Origin: Clitoria ternatea
Taxonomy: Eukaryota > Streptophyta > Magnoliopsida > Fabales > Fabaceae
Length of the DNA: 64,000 nucleotides
Direction: 5' to 3'
NCBI GenBank assembly: GCA_037962975.1
Contig: CM075675.1
Span: 46,918,501 to 46,982,500 of the forward strand
How positions within the stretch are numbered: the stretch's first letter is position 1; each line of letters opens with the position of its first letter. A program made the position numbers and the translations under genes. Below the pieces are notes generated by a model, which saw nothing but the letters and a program-made list of their open reading frames with translations, did no database searches and was not told where the DNA came from. Positions 11,062 to 21,754 of the stretch are shown one piece after another.

Positions 11062-14050
11062 TGTAACATCCCGGATATTTATAGAAAATTTTGAGAAGTG
11101 GAGAATATTAAAAATTGTTTTTAGGAATTTATTTGATATTTTTATGAATTATGGGTTAATTATAAAAGGTGTGATTAGAAAAAGAGAGATTTAATTTAAA
11201 TCTTTAAAGAAATTATAAAGGAAAAAGGGGGAAATAACCGGCTGAGAAGGTAACCGGTTGGAGATGACCGGTTGTGCAGGTGACAGGTTGCCATGGGTAT
11301 TAAAGAAAGGTTTCTTTCTCTTCCTTCAATTATTATTCATCCTCTCGCGAGAAGTTTCTTCTTCTTCTTCACCTGTTCCATTTCTCCTTCTCCTTCCTCC
11401 ATCGTCGAAGAGCTGGTGGTGGAACGAACACTGGTGAAAGGTGTAAGAAGACTGCTGCTGGAACGGTGATGGAACGGTGAATCTAGGAGCTGTTGAGGCG
11501 TGGAACAGAGGTAAGGGGGGATTGAGCATTTCTTCGCTCCGTCTATGCAACCAGTCTTCTTCTCTTCATCAGCCACGGTTGTGGTGTCTTGGAGGCTTGG
11601 AGTCCTCCACTGCTGGTGAGGGTCGGAGCTGCTCAAGGGAGAGAACAGCGTTGTGTCTTGGAGGCTTGGAATCCTCCGCTGTCTTACATGCAGAGCGTGG
11701 AGTATCATGGGGGCAGAACTGTTCGGGAGAGTGAATGGCTCGGAGTTCCTCCAAAGCAGAGTGTTGTGTTGGACGACTGGAAGCAGAGTCACTTAATTGA
11801 GAAGAAACGGTCGAAGAACAACCGATCAAAATAAAGAGCTCGACATTCCAGGTAAGGGGGTGTTCGGGTTATAATTAATTAGAATTGGACACTGTCCGAG
11901 TCATTGGAATGACTGTGAACCAGGTAAGAGATGATGCCGAGTAAAATTGTGTGAATATGTATATGAATGTACGTATGAATGTACACACCGATCGGTTTAG
12001 GATCGTGTGTGTGTGTTTGTGACTTTACTGAATGAAATTTGAGAATGTGAGTATGCATGTGTGTAAGCACCGATCAGTTTCTGATCGTGTGACTAGAGGA
12101 GTATTTGATGTTGTGATAATTGTGATAATGCCGAATGAATTGTATATGAATGTGAATGAATGCATGTATATGTATGTACACCGATCAGTTTCTGATTGTG
12201 TGAGTAGTATATTCCGAGTGAAATGGAATTATTTGATGCTGTGATGAAATGATACCAAGTGAAATGTGTATCGATGCATGTATGTAGACACCGATCGGTT
12301 TCCGATCGTGTGTATGTAGCTTGAGCCGATTGAAATTTGAAATAATTGATGCTGTGACAATTGATATTTTGTGGCAATGTGGAATCGGGTTTGACAAGCA
12401 GGTCACCCGAGTGATGTATTAATGAGTCGGGTTTGACAAGCAGGTCACCCGAGTGATGTTATTAATGGCCACTTGTGAAATGTGAATGTGATTGTCGTAT
12501 GGGACGACCGACGGTATATGTTACCCTCACTTTTGGCTTCAGTGGTCAAGCAGGACCCAGTTGAGCTACCCAGAGGTCTATGACCCAGTGGTTAAGGGGG
12601 AGTCAAGCAGGACTCGGTGAACCAAGCAGGGTTCACGGGGTGTCAAGTAGGACCCCCAGCTGAAGGTCGATCCTTTGAGTATCCGGATACTGTGTCAATT
12701 TTGACTGAGTCAGTGGTGATAAATGATGAATTGATAATTTTGCCGAGTACTGTATTTGCCGAGTATGCAGTATTATAATTGATGAATATGATGTGTACAT
12801 TTGCCGAGTGCAATTTGATACAATTGCCGAGTATGAATTGTTATATTTGCCGAGTATGATGGCTATGTTTGCCGAGTGTGAATTGGTTTTAATTGCCAAA
12901 TGAAAATTGAAATAATTGTTGAGTGATGTTATATTTTTCGAGCGGAAAATTGTTATGTTTGCCGAGTATGAATTATTGTACTTGCAGTGAGAATTGATGA
13001 GTATGATGTTGTATTTGCCGAGTGTAAATTTTATTGTATCTGACGAATGTGAACTGTTATAATTTGTCGAGTGTGATGGTTATAATTGCTGAGTGAGAAA
13101 TGCAATAAGTGCCGAGTGTTAATTGCTATGATTGCCGAGTGTGAGTGTATTGCTGACTGTGAGAAAATGCCGAGTGAGATGTGCAGTTTGAGAATAAAGG
13201 AATCGGACGGAGTTTATACTCGTATTTTATTTAAATTCCGTTCTATATTAATTATGATGCTAAACACTCACCCTTGCTGTGGTTTACATTTTTAGTAACC
13301 AGTGACAAGGAAGAGGTCGGAGCCATGGAGGTACGCCAAGCGGAGGATTAATGCCAAGGCACCGAGTGAATTTGAATGAAGTGTAATATATGTATATATT
13401 GAGCTTTCCGAGTGCTTGATGTTATAGTGTTGCCTGTGTGATGAAATAAATTCTTGACGTTAAATGATAGGTGTTTATTTTATAAATAATTTTTGTATTG
13501 TTGAAGCAGAGGCGATTACCGGGTGAAGTTAGCCGAGTGAATTTCTTCTTATCCGAGCAAGGGCCAATTGAATTGATGCCCACTTGAGTATCCTTCATTC
13601 TTTCTGAGAGGAGAATAACCGAGTGAACAATGGCTAAGAGTTTTCCGAATAATGAAATTGTAAGTTATTGCCGAGTGACATATAACCGAGTGGTCCTTTT
13701 CCGAGCGAAACCCTGACTCGTGAGTTTGGTTTACCATGTGGCATTCGCTCAAGCGAGTCGGCACTCGCTTAAGCGAATCAGGGGCTCGCTCAGGCGAATA
13801 CCCCTGACTGTTTTATTCCTTCCGCTAATTCAATCTTATTTTGTTAAAATATTTCCGATCGGTCATTATTTTTAATATGCTTTTATTCAAGGATTTATTT
13901 CCGATTGGTTATTGCTAATTTAAGTATGATTTTATTATTTTGAATATATTTAAGAAAAGTAATTATTATTTTATATTGAAACCGGGTAGATTTTTATTAA
14001 AAGTGAAAAATCTGTTGTGAAAAATGAGAAAATGGACGCGGGTCGTCACA
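11062..14050 (+). repeat. Element B 5' LTR, 2989 bp
   Basis: It starts TGTAACATCCCGGATA and ends CGGGTCGTCACA. Modules: polypyrimidine leader (11,320-11,410), repeated 'cttggaggcttgga' segments (11,590-11,700), four GATCG hairpin units (11,985-12,320), two copies of a 42-bp unit (12,383-12,468), a CCGAGTG heptamer array (12,740-13,180) and TCGCT..AGCGA palindromes (13,743-13,800). Apparent reading frames inside are repeat artefacts. Confidence 0.88.
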
Positions 14051-14052
14051 GT

Positions 14053-14064
14053 TGGTATCAGAGC
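14053..14064 (+). other. Element B primer binding site
   Basis: TGGTATCAGAGC lies two bases after the 5' LTR. It matches the complement of the 3' end of plant initiator methionine tRNA, the usual minus-strand primer for Ty3/gypsy elements of this type. It is not a tRNA gene. Confidence 0.85.
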
Positions 14065-14285
14065 GGTTCTTTCTAGAGCCGAGTGGATGGGTGAACCGAG
14101 TGAATGTGTGAGTCCTATGATGGACTATGTTTGTATTCTATTGCAGTGTTTGTGATTGTTTGAGTAGCTTGGCATTATTCCCTTGGCACTCCAGTGGCGT
14201 TGTGTTTATATGAGGTAATTATCTGACTCCCTGGTAGAGCATTGGTTATTAATGGTGATGTGTTTATTCATTGTAGAAATACCTT

Positions 14286-15170
14286 ATGTCTGAAGGAACT
14301 AGTTCTAGAGGAGGGGATGATTTCATCTCTAAGTTTTCCAGTTAATGAGTAGGACCGAGTCTGGTCCCACTCTTGATAAATTCCTGAAAAGGAATCCCCC
14401 TGCCTACAAAGGAGGGCACGATTATGATGGAGCGTATATTTGGATTAGAGAAGTTGAACAAGCCTTTGAGTATTCCGAGCGCTCAGAGGAGCATAAGGTA
14501 CAGTTACAACTTACCGGTTGAAGGACGAGGCTAGGACATGATGGTCTTTGACTAAGGTACCAATGAAGACGACGAGTGAGTCGTTAGTGTGGATGAATTT
14601 CTGAGAGTAGTTTCTTGTTAAGTACTTCTCGAATAATTATAAAATCCGGAAGGAAATGGAATTTGAGATTGAAACAGGGACGAGTGTCAACGGCCGAGCA
14701 CACTACTAAGTTTGATGAGCTGTGACTTCTATCACTCTTTCTCATTGGGAGGAACCGAGAGTAGTGAGTGTGCCAAGTATGAAGTGAGATTGTGAATTAG
14801 AATTCGCAGTGTGATTATGTCGATTGAGATTCGGGATTATTCGATTCTGGTGGACAATGATATACTGACAGTGGAAGTGCAATTACAGAGGACCCTTCAG
14901 TCGACAGATAAAAGGTCGTGAAGGCAAGAGGATCCAGTTGCAAGAAAATGAATCAGTTCTTTCGTGGCGGTAAGTTTTCCGCTGTCTTCTTCTCTTTTGG
15001 TCGGATTTCTACTAGCTAATCTGGTAGTCAGTCAGATAGTCGAGTGTGCTATAGTTGTGGCTGAGAGCTATATTGCGAAATACTGTCCGAGTGGACGAAT
15101 TGTTTCTAATGTGGACAACTGGGAGACCTTATGCCGAGTGCCCACAGAGGCAGTAACCGAGTGGGCATAA
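14286..15170 (+). pseudogene. Element B gag remnant
   Basis: An ATG at 14286 is followed after 19 codons by TAA. In the same frame the translation continues with TLDKFLKRNPPAYKGG and AYIWIREVEQAFEY, the start of a Ty3/gypsy capsid domain, before the frame closes again at about 14,520. Later fragments carry a Y-C-P-S-G zinc-knuckle-like remnant around 15,075. Multiple stops and frame changes make it non-functional. Confidence 0.7.
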
Positions 15171-16740
15171 CAACCGAGCCAACATTTCTGGGACTCGGGG
15201 TACTAATTTTCCCGAGAGGAGGTTAAATCCTGTGATGAAATGGGAATAGTAAGTGCGTTGGTAGCCATATGTTTGTCGGAATAACGGAGTTGGACGTTTC
15301 ATAGAATGAAATAAATGGATGAATACTTTGATATGATTGTCCTTAGGAAGAATGAACCCCTATATATTTCTATCTGGTCGGGATGACAATTGATATTAGT
15401 TGTTTATCCGGGTGTTGAATGTACTTGATGGACGAGTAATAGCCGATAGTTAGCAACGTTGTAAGAAGGTTAACTTTTTAGGAGGGGTGAGCCTCCTGTA
15501 ATGATCCCATAAGATGATTTAAATAAACGTTACTATTATGTTATGTCCAAGTTATTAGATTATTGATTAATGGACATTGGGAGAAATTCTAAGTAGGTAA
15601 TGGAGGACGGTGTAAGAATGCCGACTAAGTTGAAGGTGATAGACGAAGGGAGGTTAGTAATAATTTTCAGTGAGATAACTGATGAGGCGAGAATTCACTC
15701 GGAATAATTAAGAGAATGAAATGTACGAATGATGGTTGAGTGAGGAATATATATGTATTGGACTATTGTATGATAAGGAAAAGTAGTGAACGAAGGACGT
15801 GGGACGAAGTGATTAAAAAGTAGTTGAGTAAGAATGAAGAGAAGTTTTACCGAGTCGTTTGGACTTTGCACTGATATTAGTGTTACATGGGAATCATAAT
15901 GGCTGGCCACCGTAGGTTCCTTTTAACATTAATTCTTTGTGAAGTTGCCAATAGGCATAAGTAAATGGATAATGATGCAAACAGTTATGTGTCGATCGGT
16001 GATATGGATAGTTGGATTGTATACCTGACTTTCACTCAGATTAACTACGAAGTGTTAAACTCTTGAGACTGATCCCCTCAGGTAGTTGCACTAGTGGTTG
16101 AGGTCGTGTGAAGTCGGGGAGACAGAGGTGTCTTAGCCAATCTTGAGTGATCGGATTTAGAGAAAAGAGGCGTATGATTCGTATTTCTGAAGTCGGAAAA
16201 AGGTTAGAGATGAAGGACGAATAGAGCTGAGATTGGTAATTGACGAATAGTGAGTATAAAAAAGTAAATATTGTGACATGGTAGTCGGTATGAATTACTG
16301 AGATTTTGGGAAAAGAGATGACCTAAAAAGGAAAATTTGATGAATTGAGTTCCTGCTAAGGTACACTGAGTGGAGAATTTTCGAGTGAATCATGTCTGAG
16401 AGAAGTACTCCTAAGTGAAGAAAAGCTGATTTCGAATGAGTACTTCTCGAGCCGAGATGTTTCTGAATAGTGAATTCCCTAGTGGGATATCTCCGAGTGG
16501 AGTACAACACTTTCCGAGTGGAATGGTATCGATTAAGATATACCAAGTGAGACTTTTTCCAGAGAAAGCACTTCTGGAAAGATTTCTAAGTGAATAATTC
16601 CCGAGGAGAGTAGATATCTGAGTGGTGAATTCATTTAATTCATGCTCGGGTGTCTTAAAAATGGACGAGAGCTTGTGCTTGGGGACGTCTTTGAGATGGT
16701 CTTCGATTCCGTGTGAAGCATTTTTGAGAATAATTTTTAG
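15171..16740 (+). pseudogene. Element B degenerate internal region (pol largely deleted or decayed)
   Basis: No protease, RT or RNase H motif could be recognised on either strand. The stretch at 16,340-16,640 is instead rich in CCGAGTG-like heptamers (tctgagtg, ccgagtgg, ctaagtga), as in the LTR arrays. Either the pol core was deleted or repeat DNA expanded into it. Confidence 0.45.
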
Positions 16741-16799
16741 TGAAGAAAAGCTTGGACTCAGGCAGAGATATATCTGAGTGATATTCTCAAGGTAATGAG

Positions 16800-17610
16800 A
16801 TTAACCAAAGGTAACGATGGAATTTGGAGATTCCGAGACCGAGTGGTGTTACATGCAAAAGGGTTCTTTGAGCAGTCATTCCGGTGTTACCGGGTAAGGA
16901 AGGATTCTGGTGATCAAAAATGATGAGGGTTGAACACCAGAAACCCCCTGGATTGTTCCAACCATTGGAGATTCCAAGTTGGAAGTAGGAGAGTAACATC
17001 ATAGATTTCGTGTCTGGGTTACCACGTAACCAATCCGAGTGATTGTAGACCGATTGATCAAGAGTGCTTACTTCTTGGCTATAAACAGATTGCCTTGATC
17101 CGAGAGAAAATGAAAATGGTCCAAGACCGCCTGAAAAGTTACTTTGACAGTCGGCATAGGCTGCTTGAGTTCAGACGGGTGACTGGATATTCATGAAGGT
17201 TTCATCGACCAAGGGTGTAGGTCGGATATTGAAGAGTCACAAGTTTAATCGGTAATGTTGCTTACCGACTGGATCGGTGATGTTGCTTACCGACCGGATC
17301 TTCTCAGTTCGTTAATTAATGATCACAGTGATTCACGTGTCACAACTCCGGGTGTATATTCTGTGTGATTTGATGATTGTACCGAGTGATTCTATTGAAT
17401 TGGAAGACTTAACGGTGGAAGTTACACCGATCGGTATTGGGGAGTATCAGACCAAACGACTAAGAAACAAGGAAGTGCCATTGGTAAAGTGAAGTGGCAG
17501 AGATTGAATGGGGTAACCGACCAATTGGAAAAATTGGAATCAGACATGAGGTAAGTGTACCCCAATCTTTTTCAGTAAGGAATATTGATTTTGGGGACGA
17601 AATCTTTTTT
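16800..17610 (+). pseudogene. Element B integrase end and chromodomain remnant
   Basis: Around 16,925-17,020 the translation gives VEHQKPPG, the stretch just after the integrase zinc finger, then a broken IDFVSGLP block. At 17,090-17,170 it gives KMKMVQDRLKSYFDSRHRLL, as downstream of the integrase core. At 17,455-17,600 it gives LRNKEVPLVK followed by a chromodomain-like end. The integrase core between these is missing. Compare element E, where the same landmarks lie in an almost full pol. Confidence 0.65.
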
Positions 17611-17612
17611 TT

Positions 17613-17620
17613 AGGGGGGG
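17613..17620 (+). other. Element B polypurine tract
   Basis: The purine run aggggggg ends four bases before the 3' LTR start at 17625. Its place and composition fit the plus-strand primer site. Confidence 0.75.
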
Positions 17621-17624
17621 TGAA

Positions 17625-20600
17625 TGTAACATCCCGGATATTTATAGAAAATTTTGAGAAGTGGAGAATATTAAAAATTGTTTTTAGGAATTTATTTGAT
17701 ATTTTTATGAATTATGGGTTAATTATAAAAGGTGTGATTAGAAGAAGAGAGGTTTAATTGAAATCTTTAAAGAAATTATAAAGGAAAAAGGGGGAAATAA
17801 CCGGCTGAGAAGGTAACCGGTTGGAGATGACCGGTAGTGCAGGTGACAGGTTGCCATGGGTATTAAAGAAAGGTTTCTTTCTCTTCCTTCAATTATTATT
17901 CATCCTCTCGTGAGAAGCTTCTTCTTCTTCTTCACCTGTTCCGTTTCTCCTTCTCCTTCCTCCATCGTCGAAGAGCTGGTGGTGGAACAAACACTGGTGA
18001 AAGGTGTAAGAAGACTGCTGCTGGAACAGTGATGGAACGGTGAATCTAGGAGCTGTTGAGGCGTGGAACAGAGGTAAGGGGGATTGAGCATTTCTTCCCT
18101 CTGTGCATGCAACCAGTCTTCTTCTCTTCATCAGCCACGGTTGTGGTGTCTTGGAGGCTTGGAGTCCTCCACTGCTGGTGAGGGTCGGAGCTGCTCAAGG
18201 GAGAGAACAGCGTTGTGTCTTGGAGGCTTGGAATCCTCCGCTGTCTTACATGCAAAGCGTGGAGTATCATGGGGGCAGAGCTGTTCGGGAGAGTGAATGG
18301 CTCGGAGTTCCTCCAAAGCAGAGTGTTGTGTTGGACGACTGGAAGCAGAGTCACTTAATTGAGAAGAAACGGTCGAAGAGCAACCGATCGAAATAGAGAG
18401 CTCGACATTCCATGTAAGAGGGTGTTCGGGTTATAATTAATTAGAATTGGACACTGTCCAAGTCATTGGAATGACTGTGAACCAGGTAAGAGATGATGCC
18501 GAGTGAAATTGTGTGAATATGTATATGAATGTACGTATGAATGTACACACTGATCGGTTTAGGATCGTGTGTGTATGTTTGTGACTTTGCTGAATGAAAT
18601 TTGAGAATGTGAGTATGCATGTGTGTAAGCACCGATCAGTTTCTGATCGTGTGACTAGAGGAGTATTTGATGTTGTGATAATTGTGATAATGCCGAATGA
18701 ATTGTATATGAATGTGAATGAATGCATGTATATGTATGTACACCGATCAGTTTCTGATCGTGTGAGTAGTATATTCCGAGTGAAATGGAATTATTTGATG
18801 TTGTGATAAAATGATGCCGAGTAAAATGTGTATCGATTCATGTATGTAGACACCGATCAATTTCCGATCGTGTGTATGTGGCTTGAGCTGATTGAAATTT
18901 GATATAATTGATGTTGTGACAATTGATGTTTTGTGGCAATGTGGAATCGGGTTTGACAAGATGTTATTAATGAGTCGGGTTTGACAAGCAGGTCACCTGA
19001 GTGATGTTATTAATGAGTCGGGTTTGACAAGCAGGTCACCCGAGTGATGTTATTAATGGCCACTTGTGAAATGTGAATGTGATTGTGGTATGGGACAACC
19101 GACGGTATATGTTACCCTCATTTTTGGCTTCAGTGGTCAAGCAGGACCCAGTTGAGCTACCCAGAGGTCTATGACCCAGTGGTTGAGGGGGAGTCAAGCA
19201 GGACTCGGTGAACCAAGCAGGGTTCACGGGGTGTCAAGTAGGACCCCCAGCTGAAGGTCGATCCTTTGAGTATCCGGATACTGTGTCAATTTTGACTGAG
19301 TCAGTGGTGATAAATGATGAATTGATAATTTTGCCGAGTACTGTATTTGCCGAGTATGCAGTATTATAATTGATGAATATGATGTGTACATTTGCCGAGT
19401 GTAATTTGATACAATTGCCGAGTATGAATTGTTATATTTGCCGAGTATGATGGCTATGTTTGCCGAGTGTGAATTGGTTTTAATTGCCAAATGAAAATTG
19501 AAATAATTGCTGAGTGATGTTATATTTTCCGAGCGGAAAATTGTTATGTTTGCCGAGTATGAATTATTGTACTTGCAGTGAGAATTGATGAGTATGATGT
19601 TATATTTGCCGAGTGTAAATTTTATTGTATCTGACGAATATGAACTGTTATAATTTGTCAAGTGTGATGGTTATAATTGCCGAGTGAGAAATGCAATAAG
19701 TGCCGAGTGTTAATTGCTATGATTGCCGAGTGTGAGTGTATTGCTGACTGTGAGAAAATGCCGAGTGAGATGTGCAGTTTGAGAATAAAGGAATCGGACG
19801 GAGTTTATACTCGTATTTTATTTAAATTCCGTTCTATATTAATTATGATGCTAAACACTCACCCTTGCTGTGGTTTACATTTTTAGTAATCAGTGACAGG
19901 GAAGAGGTCAGAGCCATGGAGGTGCGCCAAGCGGAGGATTGATGCCAAGGCACCGAATGAATTTGAATGAAGTGTAATATATGTATATATTGAGATTTCC
20001 GAGTGCTTGATGTTACAGTGTTGCATGTGTGATGAAATAAATTCTTGACGTTAAATGATAGGTGTTTATTTTATAAATAAATTTTGTATTGCTGAAGCAG
20101 AGGCGATTACCGGGTGAAGTTAGCCGAGTGAATTTCTTCTTATCCGAGCAAGGGCTGATTGAATTGATGCCCATTTGAGTATCCTTCATTCTTTCCGAGA
20201 GGAGAATAACCGAGAGACCCATTTCCGAGTGGAAGATTAGGGACTCTCCGAGTGAACAATGGCTAAGAGTTTTCCGAATGATGAAATTGTAAGTTGTTGC
20301 CGAGTGATATATAACCGAGTGGTCCTTTTTCGAGCGAAACCCTGACTCGTGAGTTTGGTTTACCATGTGGCATTCGCTCAAGCGAGTCGGTACTCGCTTA
20401 AGCGAATCAGGGGCTCGCTCAGGCGAATACCCCTGACTGATTAATTCCTTCCGTTGATTCAATCTTATTTTGTTAAAATATTTCTGATCGGTCATTATTT
20501 TTAATATGCTTTTATTCAAGGATTTATTTTTGATCGATTATTGCTAATTTAAGAATGATTTTATTATTTTGAATATATTTAAGAAAAGAAATTATTATTT

Positions 20601-20679
20601 TATATTGAAACCGGGTGGATTTTTATTAAAAGTGAAAAATCTATTGTGAAAAATGAGAAAATCGACACGGGTCGTCACT
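17625..20679 (+). repeat. Element B 3' LTR, 3055 bp
   Basis: It is collinear with 11062-14050. Differences: a third (partly deleted) copy of the 42-bp 'gtcgggtttgacaagcaggt' unit at 18,945-19,060, and about 40 extra bases at 20,213-20,255 that lie between two CCGAG(T)G heptamers and are absent from the 5' LTR. The last base is T instead of A. TSD gggga follows directly. Confidence 0.88.
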
Positions 20680-21129
20680 GGGGAGCTGGTGACCGAAGTC
20701 GGTGGAAAATCCTATACCCTTGTTGATGAGCCTTTCAAATTCGCACCCCTGGAGAAGAAAGAAGATGACACCCCCACGGAAGATAATCAACATAAGAAGG
20801 GAGTGGGAGACGCTGGTTCCGAGAGAGAGAAGGAGGAAGGTGGCCCCTCCAACCCTTAGATTTATTTCATATTTTCTCTGTAGGCGGGATAAGCTCTGCC
20901 CTCTTTTTGACAATATTTTGACTGGCCTGTGTGCTCTTTTTTTGTAATTAATCTCATGCTACAATGAAATTTAATATTTTTGCCTATACTGTCTTTTTTA
21001 TTTCTAATTTCTCGTGCCAACTGTGGTCCTAAAACAAACTTTTGATAATATTTGAATGTAATTACTTCGTCATGTATTTTAATAGCTGGCACTTTATTGT
21101 TTAATTTTGAAATAATCAAACCACCCTAG

Positions 21130-21590
21130 AGATTCTTAACCGCTCTGGGTTTTAATATAAGTGAACTATTTCGGAGTTTCTCAATCGTTCTGGTGCTTGA
21201 TTAAATCCTTACCGCTCAGAGGTTTTTCAACCACTCGGGGTTTTAAGTGTAACTTAACTACTCTGGGGTCTTTTGACCATTTCAGGTTTAATCTCTCTAG
21301 GCTTTTCAGCCACTCCGGGGTTTAATTGTAACTTAACCACTCTGGGGTCTTTCAACCACTCCGGGGTCTTTCAACCACTCCGGGGTTTAATCTCTCTAAG
21401 GCTTTTCAGCCACTCCGGGGTTTAATCGTAACTTAACCACTCTGGGGTCTTTCAACCACTCTGGGGTTTAACCTCCATGGGGTTTTTCAGTCACTCCGGG
21501 GTTTAATTGTTACTTAACCACTATGGGGTCTTTCGACCACTTCGGGGTTTAACCTCTCTAGGGCTTTTCAGCCATTCCAGGGTTTAATTT
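21130..21590. repeat. Tandem repeat array in element A, ~20-bp unit in ~80-100-bp higher-order units
   Basis: About twenty copies of 'ttnaaccactcnggggtntt'-like units lie head to tail. Landmark 'cttttcagccactcc' or close variants recur near 21,302, 21,402, 21,482 and 21,563, so higher-order periods are about 100, 80 and 80 bp. The array sits between the end of the antisense gene and the end of pol, that is, in the 3' untranslated part of a Tat element. This is where such elements are known to carry fast-evolving tandem repeats. Confidence 0.8.
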
Positions 21591-21754
21591 AAATGAATCG
21601 TTCTTGAAACTAAATAGCAAGCAATGAATATTTCAAATTTGTATTTTATTGATGAATAAGCACCCCAGTTGCATGTCTCATTAAAAATATCCTAAGTAAA
21701 CCTTGTGGGAAAAACCTTAGGTAGGGAAAAAGAGTGTACGACTTGTGGTGCCGG

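Larger units (their letters stand above)
11062..20679 (+). mobile_element. Element B: long-LTR Ty3/gypsy (Tekay-like) retrotransposon with deleted pol
   Basis: Two LTRs of about 3 kb (11062-14050 and 17625-20679), perfect TSD gggga, a tRNA-Met type PBS at 14053 and a PPT at 17613-17620 define a complete 9.6-kb insertion. The internal region is only 3.57 kb. It keeps a gag start, an integrase zinc-region remnant, the post-integrase region and a chromodomain-like tail, but protease, RT and RNase H are missing. It inserted into the antisense gene of element A. The LTRs are very similar to each other apart from indels, so it is much younger than A. The final base is T where the left LTR has A. 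Confidence 0.88.
8992..20859 (+). pseudogene. Element A antisense ORF (gypsy-type transposase-like domain plus coiled coil), split by element B
   Basis: The parts are 8992-11056 and 20685-20859. Plus-strand frames carry a block with VNWLAHKAEDPYFW (about 9,375), KKYEKDFRLIRPTF (9,505), PWAHFLYFHDFILLKVGV, then LVMALQVLGKHLRFTPTVAM (9,700). This order resembles the 'putative gypsy type transposon' domain (Transposase_28) known from such extra ORFs. A lysine-rich linker (10,390-10,560) and a heptad-rich coiled coil (10,680-10,960) follow. The acidic C-terminus continues after element B and ends in TAG at 20857-20859, followed by an AT-rich 3' region. Likely introns sit at 9,017-9,174 and about 10,140-10,227. 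Several stops and frameshifts make it non-coding now. Function of the intact protein is unknown. Confidence 0.7.

Noticed and set aside
11326..12406. Overlapping frames of 60-150 codons on both strands in the element B LTRs and the 4.6-7.2 kb LTR
   Set aside because: They recur in each LTR copy, run over His/Thr/Ser-rich low-complexity repeats and change frame between copies, so they are not genes.
14053..14064. tRNA gene suggested by 'tggtatcagagc' (also at 25848)
   Set aside because: It is only the complement of a tRNA-Met 3' end, directly after an LTR; no cloverleaf follows. It is a primer binding site.
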